Below are positions 15,905-24,047 of a stretch of 64,000 nucleotides of DNA, in pieces (the stretch's first letter is position 1; every line of letters starts with the position of its first letter). This DNA comes from Bryobacteraceae bacterium (GTDB lineage: Bacteria; Acidobacteriota; Terriglobia; Bryobacterales; Bryobacteraceae): positions 18,660 through 82,659 of the forward strand of contig JABAQT010000011.1 in assembly GCA_019187195.1 (NCBI GenBank), written 5' to 3'. Both the position numbers and the translations under genes were made by a program. The notes beneath the pieces are model-generated. The model searched no databases, was not told the DNA's origin, and was given only the letters and a program-made list of their open reading frames with translations.

Positions 15905-18022
15905 TCAACGGCCGAGGAACCGCCCCGCCAACTCGACGAACGGCTGTTCACGAGGCCGCACGCCGGTTTCCACCGTCGAGGGAAGGCCGGCGTACTCTTC
16001 CTTGAGCCGGCTCAGCGGTAACTCCTGACCGATCGGATTGACCGCGTTGAAGACGCCCACGCGCCGCGGCGCAATCGCGCCCGCAACGGCGGGGAGGTCG
16101 AAGTAGCGAAGCGCCGCCGGCGCCATCTGATCCACATTGCCTTGCAGGATCCGCTCCCTAACCACGGAATCGTATGAGGAGAGCATCCCTTCCACGAGCA
16201 GGCCGTGGATTCGGTCATCGAATAACGTGGCAAACAGCGCCGCTGTCGCCGCCGCGCCGCGGCCGATCACCCATAGCCGGGCGGGGTCCACATCCGCGCG
16301 CTCGGCGAGCAAGCCGATCCCCCGCGCCACATCGCCCGCGCGCATTCCGGGCATCGTCTTGCCCGTGAGCAGCGCGTTCCATGTGTTTTCGTAATCTCCG
16401 AAATTGCGTACAAAGTAGTCACGCCGGTCGAGCGGCGGTTCGGTCTCGCCGAAGCCGCGCAGGTCGGGAGCGAGCACAATGTAGCCCTTAGCTGCCAGGG
16501 ATTCGGCGTCCGCCGCGGCGGATGCCTTCCCCTTGCCGTCCGCTAGCAGCACGGCTGGCTTTCGCCGGGAGCCGCCTTCCGGCAGAAACAGGAGCGCCGG
16601 CAGCAGAATGCCAGGTTCGCTTTCAAACGTGATCTTTTCCACGCGGCAGGCGGGGCGCGCGAGGCGGCCATAGGAGGTGATTCGCGGCGGACCGGCCTGA
16701 GTCTCGTAAGCTGTCGCCTCGCGGGCGCGCGCCCGAATCGCGTCCGCGGAGAGCGTCCGGCCGGCGCGCAGCTTCCGCGCTGTCTCGAGGTTGAGCGTGA
16801 ACACATCCGTCGCGCCGGGTATCGAGGACTTCACCTGTCCCGTGCGCGTGCATTGCAGTTCCTCTTCCGAAGCGAGGGTGAGAGGCGCCTCGGGCGAGTC
16901 GTCCTCCCTGCCCTGAAGCCAGCGCGTGAACCAGCGGTAGGCCGCTTCGCGCCGCGGCTTCGAATAGCCATGGCCATCATCGGCCTCAAACATCTCCACC
17001 TTGGATGCAAGCCCAAGGCGGCCCAATACCTCCTTCGCTTCGGCGAACGTCGCGCGGGCGCCGCCGATGGGAAAGAAGTCGCGAATGGCGGTGAGCATCA
17101 GGAAGGGCTTCCCTCCGAAAGCGTATATATAATCCGGATAGTCGAAACCGTCGCGGAGAAAGAACGGAAACACCTGCTCGCCATCCTGCGGGCCGATGCT
17201 TTCCAGCATGCGCCGCCAGGAGGTCATGTAACAGGATGGAGCGGCCACCTGAATGCGATCATCAAGCGCGGCGAGGTAGGCAGTGTGTGTCCCGCCCCCC
17301 GAGTTGCCCGTGCATCCCACGCGCTTGGGATCCACTTCCGGACGGGAGACCAGGTAGTCGAGCGCCCGGATGCCGTCCCAGATAGTGTATTGCGCCACGT
17401 TCTCACCCATCAGCAGGCTCTGCATCCCGAGAATGCTGTGCTCGACGGTGGAGCCATCAAGCTTCGAGCCGTGCCAGTCCTCATCGTAAAATTGAATCCG
17501 CTCGCCCTGGCCGATAGGATCCCATGCCAAGGCTACAAATCCCCTTCGCGCGAGCCCTGCCAGGCACTCCTGCCACGCCGCGTGAGCCTTGGCGCCGCGT
17601 TCATGGCCCAGGGGAAACAGAATGGCCGGATACGGCGCTTTGCCGCCCTTCGGCAGGTACAGATTCGCCGTCACGTAGAAATGGGGCCGGCTTTCGAAAA
17701 TGACTTTCTCGATGGTGTAGCCGTCGCGGTCGAGGGTCCCGGCGATGCGCGCGTTCAGCGGAGTCCGCGCGGGGCGCTCCCCCAGATAGCTCCAGATGCG
17801 CTCCCGCAACCGTCCCCGGCGCGACTCGAGATCAGCCATCCTCGCGACATGCGAGATCGACTCCTCTCGCCGGCCGAGCATCGCGAAGGCGCGCTTCTTC
17901 AGATAGGCGGGCAGCATGCCGTGAACATCGCGAAAAACCGATGGATCGGAAAGGAAGTTCCAATCGGCGGCCTGCTGCGCCGGCGCCGTCGGGAGGAGCG
18001 TGAACAGCAGCGCAAGAATCAC
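15905..18022 (-). CDS. Secreted tandem alpha/beta-hydrolase (acetyl xylan esterase-like), C-terminal half degenerate
   Basis: 705 aa with a signal peptide (MILALLFTLLPTAPAQQ). The first alpha/beta-hydrolase domain (about residues 100-385) has the nucleophile elbow GNSGGG near residue 245 and a late DDGHGYSKPRRE histidine segment, as in acetyl xylan esterase/DUF-type hydrolases. A second, similar domain (about 450-700) has GRGAAA at the elbow position, so its nucleophilic Ser is missing. It probably deacylates plant or microbial polysaccharide. The gene overlaps the preceding Cache gene by four bases (ATGA) and is last in a three-gene unit. Confidence 0.83.
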   Translation of the reverse strand: MILALLFTLLPTAPAQQAADWNFLSDPSVFRDVHGMLPAYLKKRAFAMLGRREESISHVARMADLESRRGRLRERIWSYLGERPARTPLNARIAGTLDRDGYTIEKVIFESRPHFYVTANLYLPKGGKAPYPAILFPLGHERGAKAHAAWQECLAGLARRGFVALAWDPIGQGERIQFYDEDWHGSKLDGSTVEHSILGMQSLLMGENVAQYTIWDGIRALDYLVSRPEVDPKRVGCTGNSGGGTHTAYLAALDDRIQVAAPSCYMTSWRRMLESIGPQDGEQVFPFFLRDGFDYPDYIYAFGGKPFLMLTAIRDFFPIGGARATFAEAKEVLGRLGLASKVEMFEADDGHGYSKPRREAAYRWFTRWLQGREDDSPEAPLTLASEEELQCTRTGQVKSSIPGATDVFTLNLETARKLRAGRTLSADAIRARAREATAYETQAGPPRITSYGRLARPACRVEKITFESEPGILLPALLFLPEGGSRRKPAVLLADGKGKASAAADAESLAAKGYIVLAPDLRGFGETEPPLDRRDYFVRNFGDYENTWNALLTGKTMPGMRAGDVARGIGLLAERADVDPARLWVIGRGAAATAALFATLFDDRIHGLLVEGMLSSYDSVVRERILQGNVDQMAPAALRYFDLPAVAGAIAPRRVGVFNAVNPIGQELPLSRLKEEYAGLPSTVETGVRPREQPFVELAGRFLGR

Positions 18023-18573
18023 TTCACGTTCTCCCGCGCATCCGGATTTCGCCGCCCCGCCACTTCCACTAGGCCCACGATATCCCCGAGGCTGTCGCGA
18101 ACCGGAGCAAGCGCCGACACCCAGCCGAGTTTTCGCGCCACGGTGACACGCCGCCCCGTCTCGAGCACGGTCTTCATTTCCGGCTCCATGTTCTGGTAGA
18201 GCGCGCCCCAGGGCCAGAACTGGCTCAACTCATTCGCGTTGCGAATCACGATCCGCACCTTGCCCGGAAGACCGGGTATGGGCATCCAAAGGTTGGCGTC
18301 GGCGGGGAATGGAACAAGCCGCGAAAGACGGATGAGCGTTTTCTTGACGGAATCGAAGGCATCGGCATTCACATCATAGTTATCGCCCGCCAGAAACCGG
18401 TCCTTGGGATCGGTTCGCAGCATGTATTCCATCGCGCGCGCGGTCACAATCCGGCGGCAGACATCGCCGTCCACCATCACCGACGCCACCCGCGCCGTTT
18501 CCTCGAGTTGTTGCGTGAACCGGTCCTCGGCCGCGAGCGCCGCCGCCAGCGCCAGCCACAGTGCGTATCTCAT
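18019..18573 (-). CDS. Stand-alone secreted Cache-like sensor domain protein
   Basis: 184 aa from ATG 18573, supported by GGAGGG six bases upstream and by ATGA overlap with the preceding gene. A short signal peptide (MRYALWLALAAALAAE) is followed by a single domain: an alpha-helical start with MEYMLRTDPKDRF, then a beta part ending GWVSALAPVRDSLGDIVGLV, the typical Cache/PAS-like ending. No membrane helix or output domain follows, so it is either a periplasmic ligand-binding protein or a partner of another receptor. Longer upstream extensions of the frame are antisense noise over the neighbouring gene. Confidence 0.75.
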   Translation of the reverse strand: MRYALWLALAAALAAEDRFTQQLEETARVASVMVDGDVCRRIVTARAMEYMLRTDPKDRFLAGDNYDVNADAFDSVKKTLIRLSRLVPFPADANLWMPIPGLPGKVRIVIRNANELSQFWPWGALYQNMEPEMKTVLETGRRVTVARKLGWVSALAPVRDSLGDIVGLVEVAGRRNPDARENVK

Positions 18574-20354
18574 TGGAGTCCCTCCGCCATCTGCATGATG
18601 TAGGCGTGCACACTCTCCCAGGCGCCGGGCCCGGTCTTGCGCAACATGTTTCGCGTCCCCGCCGTGGCCGCGCGGATCTCTCCGTTGGTCCACTCGATGG
18701 GCGGACGGTCCGCGATGGCGGGCCGCGGATTCCACCAGTCTTCGGGCTTCGACCCGTTGAAGCTCCGCGCCGCCCCGGCGCGCAATTCCTCGATCGGCCG
18801 GCGCGTCCGTAAACTGTCGAGCAATGCCAGGTCCTGCACCGCGTTGCGCTGCACCTTCAACCGGATACTGGGGATGGGACCCTCGATGCCGAAGCGCTCT
18901 CCGGAATAGACGAGCGCCGTGCCGCCGCCATCGAAATGGAACCAGGGGTCCTCTCCTGCGCTCACGGTCAGCCAGTGGACAAAGCCGTCGACGCCCCAAA
19001 GCCACGCCTGAAACGGAAATTCGGTGATCTTCGCGGAGACCTCCGTCACGGAGGGCGGCCCGGAATAGAACCATACGATGTCTCCGCGGCGCTTCATCTC
19101 GCGCGCCACGCCCGGATACCAGCTCAGTATGCCGTCGCTGCAGATCCACATATTCACGATGCCCGCCAACTCCTTCGATTGCTGTTCCATCGTCCAACTC
19201 GAGTCGGCGCGGAAAACGAACTGTACGGGAGAGTCCTTCGGCACGGCGTTCCGGAACATCCGGCCATACTCCTTGAAGTAGTAGTCATCCTTCGGAAAAC
19301 GGACCTCATCGCCATCCCACGGAAATCCCATGTAGCGCTTCTTATGATTGAAGAACAGTTCGAGCCGGGTGTGGGTCCAGCCTTTCTCACGGAAGTGGCG
19401 TTCCATTTCCTTGACCACGTTTCCGAACTCGGCTTCGTAGCCGGGTTCTCCCCACCACAAGTAAGAGGCGGGCCACTCGGGGTTGATCGGGAGATAGGCA
19501 AAGGGAATCGGACGCGCGCCGCGGCGGGTATCCCGGAATGCCGTCCCATCGAACAGCGGCCCATAATGGCGGTCGTAGAGGTCCCAACCGGTGATGTGCC
19601 TCTCGCGTCCCGACCCCTCGAGCGCCGGCGCGAACTCCGGACCCACCTTACCCCCGTGGCCGTATCCAAGCTGATGGAATACCCCCCGGTGCTCGTAAAA
19701 GATCCGGTGATAGGCATGGATGAGGTGGAAGAACGCGTCGCTGCGGTAGAAATCAGCGCCGGCCCGCGCGCGTTCCTTGGAATACAAATCGCCAATCCAG
19801 GAGGACCCGTAGGAGTTGTGATCGATGGCGACCACGTCCTCGTCCGGAATGACGGGCGCAATTACACGAATGGGGAGAACCGCCTCGGCGTTACCCTCCG
19901 CGGACTCCAACCGGAACGTTAGCCGGTATTCACCGGGCCGCGTGGCGGCGGGAACCCAAACATCAATCCAGTACGCTTGTGCCTGCTGGTTTTCGACCCG
20001 GTTGTCTACATCGGGAAGACGGGCGGAGTGAGGCGACTTCACGGGGACAAGCGCGTCGGGATACCAGGCCCCATCCTTCTCCAGGCGGTGATACCACTCA
20101 CGAAACACCTCGGTTGGAAGCGGAGATTGCACAGTGAACGTGTAATTGCCCGGCGAACGCAGCCGGACCGCGACTTGCAGCGAAGCGTAACCGGCGCGAG
20201 CCACGCGAATAGACTTGAGTAAGTTCGGCGGCGCGGCGCGGTCGGCGGCCACTACGTCGCCGTCCGGTCCGGTGCGCAGATACTCAGGCCAGAGCCGGAG
20301 TTCCGCCCCTTGCGCACAAAGAGATATAAAAAACAATAGAAAACGGAACTTCAT
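18570..20354 (-). CDS. Secreted DUF4091 (GH123-like) glycoside hydrolase candidate
   Basis: About 594 aa from ATG 20354, which begins a signal peptide (MKFRFLLFFISLCAQG). An N-terminal beta domain (about 20-190) precedes a TIM-barrel-like region with WWGEPGYEAEFG and RLELFFNHKK, then the DUF4091 C-terminal signature GTALVYSG...GPIPSIRLKVQRNAVQDLALL. DUF4091 proteins are related to GH123 N-acetyl-galactosaminidases, so a hexosaminidase-like role is plausible but not shown. It is first in a coupled unit with the Cache and esterase genes and diverges from the TonB-receptor gene (93-base intergenic region). Confidence 0.8.
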   Translation of the reverse strand: MKFRFLLFFISLCAQGAELRLWPEYLRTGPDGDVVAADRAAPPNLLKSIRVARAGYASLQVAVRLRSPGNYTFTVQSPLPTEVFREWYHRLEKDGAWYPDALVPVKSPHSARLPDVDNRVENQQAQAYWIDVWVPAATRPGEYRLTFRLESAEGNAEAVLPIRVIAPVIPDEDVVAIDHNSYGSSWIGDLYSKERARAGADFYRSDAFFHLIHAYHRIFYEHRGVFHQLGYGHGGKVGPEFAPALEGSGRERHITGWDLYDRHYGPLFDGTAFRDTRRGARPIPFAYLPINPEWPASYLWWGEPGYEAEFGNVVKEMERHFREKGWTHTRLELFFNHKKRYMGFPWDGDEVRFPKDDYYFKEYGRMFRNAVPKDSPVQFVFRADSSWTMEQQSKELAGIVNMWICSDGILSWYPGVAREMKRRGDIVWFYSGPPSVTEVSAKITEFPFQAWLWGVDGFVHWLTVSAGEDPWFHFDGGGTALVYSGERFGIEGPIPSIRLKVQRNAVQDLALLDSLRTRRPIEELRAGAARSFNGSKPEDWWNPRPAIADRPPIEWTNGEIRAATAGTRNMLRKTGPGAWESVHAYIMQMAEGLQ

Positions 20355-20393
20355 TCGCGGACTCACACCCCCACGAAACAGTCTACGAAAGTA

Positions 20394-20422
20394 TTGACAG
20401 GAGAGCCAATTCCGCTTAACTT
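20394..20422 (+). promoter_or_regulatory. Sigma-70-type promoter for the TonB-receptor-like gene
   Basis: TTGACA at 20394-20399 (perfect -35), a 17-base spacer and TAACTT at 20417-20422. It sits 25 bases before the receptor start codon in the divergent intergenic region, with GAAGGGAG as ribosome site just before the ATG at 20448. Confidence 0.6.
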
Positions 20423-20447
20423 TGTACATTGGCTGAAGGGAGTTCAA

Positions 20448-23400
20448 ATGCTCAGGGACGTATTCCTGTTTTTCTTTCTTAGCGTTGCCGCGTGGTCACA
20501 AACCGGCAATGGCACTGTGCGAGGCGCCATAAGGGACGCAACCGGGGGCATCGTCCCGAATGCGAAAGTGAGCCTTGTCGCTCAGAACACGAACGTGAGA
20601 CGGGAGACCGTCAGTTCCTCGGTCGGAATCTATTACTTCGGCGAACTTCAGCCCGGCCCCTATGAACTCACTGTGGAACTCGCCGGCTTCAAGAAATGGG
20701 TGGGAACCCTGGTTCTCGAGGTCGGCCAGACAGCAGTTGTCGATCCGTCGCTCGAAGTGGGAAGCCTCGAATCCACCGTGCAGGTTACAGGCGCTGCCCC
20801 CGTCATAACAATGGAAGGGATGCAGGTGGCGGACGTGAAAGACGAACTGCGTATTCGTCAATTGCCGCTGAATGGCCGCTCCGTCAGCAACCTGTTCAAC
20901 CTGACTCCTGGGGTGGAAGGCGGAGGCGCGCCGCGCACCAACGGTCTAAAGGTAGGCTCGACCGAAATGCTGGTGGACGGTGTCTCCATTGTGGACCGTT
21001 TCGGCGGTGGAATCTCGCGTGTTCAACCGGGGCTCGACACAGTACAGGAATTCCGCATCGAAACGAACGGATCGAGCGCCCGTTACTCCCGCCCGGCGAC
21101 GGTCACCCTTGTAACCAAGAGCGGTACAAATCAGTTTCATGGCGCGGCGTTTGAGACGTTCCGCAACAATGCCAGCGGATTGCGGGCGCGCGCGCGCCAG
21201 GATGGCAGCACCTCCGCCAAGCTGATCCGGAATGAGTTCGGCCTTTCCGGCGGCGGGCCGGTGCTGATTCCAAAGCTATACAACGGACGCGACCGGACAT
21301 TCTGGTTTCTCGCTTACGAGGGCATGCGCCAGCGGCAGAATGCGTTTGATGAGGATTACGTTCCCACGCCGGAGATGTTCGCCGGCAACTTTAGCAACAT
21401 TCTCGATAACAATAACGTCCGGACTCATATCTTCGATCCCGTCACCACTAACGCCCAGGGTTTGCGCACACCCTTCCCCGGCGATATCATCCCACAAAGC
21501 CGCATCAGCGCCTTTTACGGCGTGATGAAATCAGTTACCCACACCCCCACCAGTTCCGCCAACCCCTTCCAGGCGCCCAATCTCGACGTCTTTTATCCCA
21601 ACAGGAACAACTACGACACGCTCAGCACGAAGATTGATCACCGGTTCTCCGACTCCGACAGCATCTCCGGACGGTTTACGCGCGGGCGCACAACCAGCGC
21701 CCTCTTCGGGGGACGCTTCGGATCTCCCGCCGACGGCCTCACCAACGGCTTCGGCACGGGTCGCGGAGACAGCCGCGTATACAACATCAGCCTCACCGAA
21801 AATCACATCTTCTCGCCGAACTTCCTTAACGAACTTCTGCTGGCCGTGAATCGCAATCCGAACGGTCAAGGCACGCTGGCGGATTTGACCGACTGGTCGG
21901 GCAAACTGGGACTGCCCAATCCGTTCGGTGTGCAGGGATGGCCCACCATCAGCGCGGGCAACTTTCCAGGCAACAACTGGGATTCCGACAATCGCAAGGA
22001 TCAGAACCTGACCTCTTACGTCATCGAGGATAACGTCACCCGCATCATCGGCCACCATACCCTGATCTTCGGTGGAAACATCCGCCGGGAATACAATAAT
22101 GTCCGCGAAATGCAACAGGCGCAGGGCTCTCATGATTTCGCCGAGGCATGGACATCGCAGTACGATCCGGACGGAGACCAGGCGGTGTCCTTTACGGGCG
22201 TCGGTCTTGCTTCGATGGCCCTGGGCCTGCCTACATTCCTTTCCAATCAGTTCAACCGCGGCTATTTCTATTTCCAGCAGACCGAGGGCGGTCTCTACTT
22301 CCAGGACAGTTGGAAGGTGACGCCGCGGCTGACGCTCGAGGCCGGAGTGCGCTGGGAAAAATGGACCCCCTACAAGGAAAAATACAACCGCCTGGTGAAT
22401 ATGGACATTCGCAACTTTGCGAACCGGTTTCAGGTGGTGAGTCCCGGTTCCACTACGCTTGAGAGCATACCCGGAATTCCGCCCTCCGTGCTCACCTCCT
22501 GGGCGGGGCGTGGGCTTACCTGGACGACCGCGAATCAGGCCGGACTCCCCGCGAACCTGATCCCGGCGCAGAACACCGATTTCGGCCCCCGTCTCGGGGC
22601 GGCCTACCGGTTGAATGACAAGACTTCGCTCCGTGCCGGATACGGCGAATATTTCTGGACTTTGCCTCTTTCGCAGATCCTCCAGACTTCGCGCACGAAC
22701 CCGCCCCTGAACCTGCGGTACACCAATCCGCTCGGCAATCTGGACGGCACCAGCAGCTTCGCCGTGAGAACGGCGCCGCTGCCAAGTTATTACGTCGGCC
22801 AGGCGCGGGTGGATATCAATGGTGTGATCATCATCCCGCCCAGCGCGCAGAGCGCTATCCCCTGGGACTTCACCAATTGGAACGACAGCCGCGCCAAGGA
22901 ATGGAACGTCAGCATCGAGCGCGAATTGATGAAAGACACCTCGGTGCGAGTCAGCTATATCGGCGACCGCGGCTCGAATCTCGAACAGCGCGTGGGACTG
23001 AACAACCGCGAAGCTCAATACAACTACGTCACGCGTACTCGCCTCGCGCCTCCCGGCAACCTGGACCTGACCCGCGTGAATTCCAATTGGAACTGGGGCA
23101 ATGGCGTGGTGGCCAAGGTGGGCTATTCCAACACGCACTCGGCCCAGGTCCAGTTCCAGCGCCGCTATTCGAACGGACTGGCGTTCCAGTGGTTCTACAC
23201 GTTTACGCGTTCCATGTCGACGACGGACGCGGGAGCCTCGACCAGCGGCAACGGAGCCATCAACGACACCAACGGAGCCGCGCAGGCGCCGGAGAACATC
23301 CAGTTGTTGGGAGCCCCCAACCTCAGCTTCGATCAGCGGCTGCGGCTGACCTACTACAACTCGACCCAGGTGCCGCCGCATCGCATCCGCTTCAACGCAA

Positions 23401-24032
23401 TCTACGATCTCCCCTTTGGCAAGGGGAAGTATCTTGGCCGCAACGCCTCGCGCGGACTCGATGCCGTCATCGGCGGCTGGCAGGTGGCCGCAATCGGCGA
23501 TTGGCGCAGCGGAAACTGGCTGAGCGTGGCTGCCTCCGAGTACCTGTTCGGAAACCCCGCGTTGAGCCCTGACCAGCGCCTTACGCTGACCCTCAACGGC
23601 CGTCCGCAGCGGCTGTACTTCGCCGGCGATTTTGACCCCACCCGCGCCACCAATGTCGACGCCGCCAAATTGCAGGCGCTGGTGCCCGTGGACCGCGGAG
23701 CCCGCAAGATGCATCCCGTGGGAGCCGCTTTCGACAACCGTATACCGCTGCCGCTCGCCAGCGGCGCCGTGCGTCTGACCTCCATCACGGATACCGTCTC
23801 CTGGAATTCGCGGGCATTCTTCCTGGGCCCTCGCGCCTGGAACACCGACGTCTCCTTCTTCAAGAACTTTCTGCTCACCGAGCGGATGAAGCTGCGGTTT
23901 ACCGCCGATTTCTTCAACTTCTTCAACCACCCGAACGATGCGAACCCCAACTCGACAACCGGACTGCAGGACCTGAGCCTGCAGACCAACGAACCTCGGA
24001 TTGTGCAGTTCTCTCTGCGGTTCCAGTGGTAA
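20448..24032 (+). CDS. TonB-dependent receptor-like outer-membrane protein with carboxypeptidase-regulatory-like domain
   Basis: About 1194 aa from ATG 20448 (GAAGGGAG upstream). A signal peptide (MLRDVFLFFFLSVAAWSQ) is followed by a CarboxypepD-reg-like domain (about 20-105: GTVRGAIRDATGGIVPNAKV ... YYFGELQPGPYELTVE), a plug-like domain (about 115-225, LPLNGRSVSNLFNLTPGVEG) and a long beta-barrel ending in aromatic QFSLRFQW, the outer-membrane targeting pattern. Oar-like receptors of this kind are expanded in Acidobacteriota and import large or complex substrates. It is placed between two coupled operons for glycan hydrolases, which suggests a glycan ligand (inference). Confidence 0.9.
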   Translation: MLRDVFLFFFLSVAAWSQTGNGTVRGAIRDATGGIVPNAKVSLVAQNTNVRRETVSSSVGIYYFGELQPGPYELTVELAGFKKWVGTLVLEVGQTAVVDPSLEVGSLESTVQVTGAAPVITMEGMQVADVKDELRIRQLPLNGRSVSNLFNLTPGVEGGGAPRTNGLKVGSTEMLVDGVSIVDRFGGGISRVQPGLDTVQEFRIETNGSSARYSRPATVTLVTKSGTNQFHGAAFETFRNNASGLRARARQDGSTSAKLIRNEFGLSGGGPVLIPKLYNGRDRTFWFLAYEGMRQRQNAFDEDYVPTPEMFAGNFSNILDNNNVRTHIFDPVTTNAQGLRTPFPGDIIPQSRISAFYGVMKSVTHTPTSSANPFQAPNLDVFYPNRNNYDTLSTKIDHRFSDSDSISGRFTRGRTTSALFGGRFGSPADGLTNGFGTGRGDSRVYNISLTENHIFSPNFLNELLLAVNRNPNGQGTLADLTDWSGKLGLPNPFGVQGWPTISAGNFPGNNWDSDNRKDQNLTSYVIEDNVTRIIGHHTLIFGGNIRREYNNVREMQQAQGSHDFAEAWTSQYDPDGDQAVSFTGVGLASMALGLPTFLSNQFNRGYFYFQQTEGGLYFQDSWKVTPRLTLEAGVRWEKWTPYKEKYNRLVNMDIRNFANRFQVVSPGSTTLESIPGIPPSVLTSWAGRGLTWTTANQAGLPANLIPAQNTDFGPRLGAAYRLNDKTSLRAGYGEYFWTLPLSQILQTSRTNPPLNLRYTNPLGNLDGTSSFAVRTAPLPSYYVGQARVDINGVIIIPPSAQSAIPWDFTNWNDSRAKEWNVSIERELMKDTSVRVSYIGDRGSNLEQRVGLNNREAQYNYVTRTRLAPPGNLDLTRVNSNWNWGNGVVAKVGYSNTHSAQVQFQRRYSNGLAFQWFYTFTRSMSTTDAGASTSGNGAINDTNGAAQAPENIQLLGAPNLSFDQRLRLTYYNSTQVPPHRIRFNAIYDLPFGKGKYLGRNASRGLDAVIGGWQVAAIGDWRSGNWLSVAASEYLFGNPALSPDQRLTLTLNGRPQRLYFAGDFDPTRATNVDAAKLQALVPVDRGARKMHPVGAAFDNRIPLPLASGAVRLTSITDTVSWNSRAFFLGPRAWNTDVSFFKNFLLTERMKLRFTADFFNFFNHPNDANPNSTTGLQDLSLQTNEPRIVQFSLRFQW

Positions 24033-24047
24033 CGGCCGGGGCCGCGG

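Noticed and set aside
18574..19197. Upstream extension of the Cache-domain frame
   Set aside because: It lies opposite or out of frame with the DUF4091 gene; the ATG at 18573 has its own ribosome site and signal peptide.
21531..23930. Minus-strand open frame of 799 codons opposite the TonB-receptor-like gene
   Set aside because: No recognisable domain, rich in His/Arg/Gly as expected for antisense reading; the receptor frame is clearly real.
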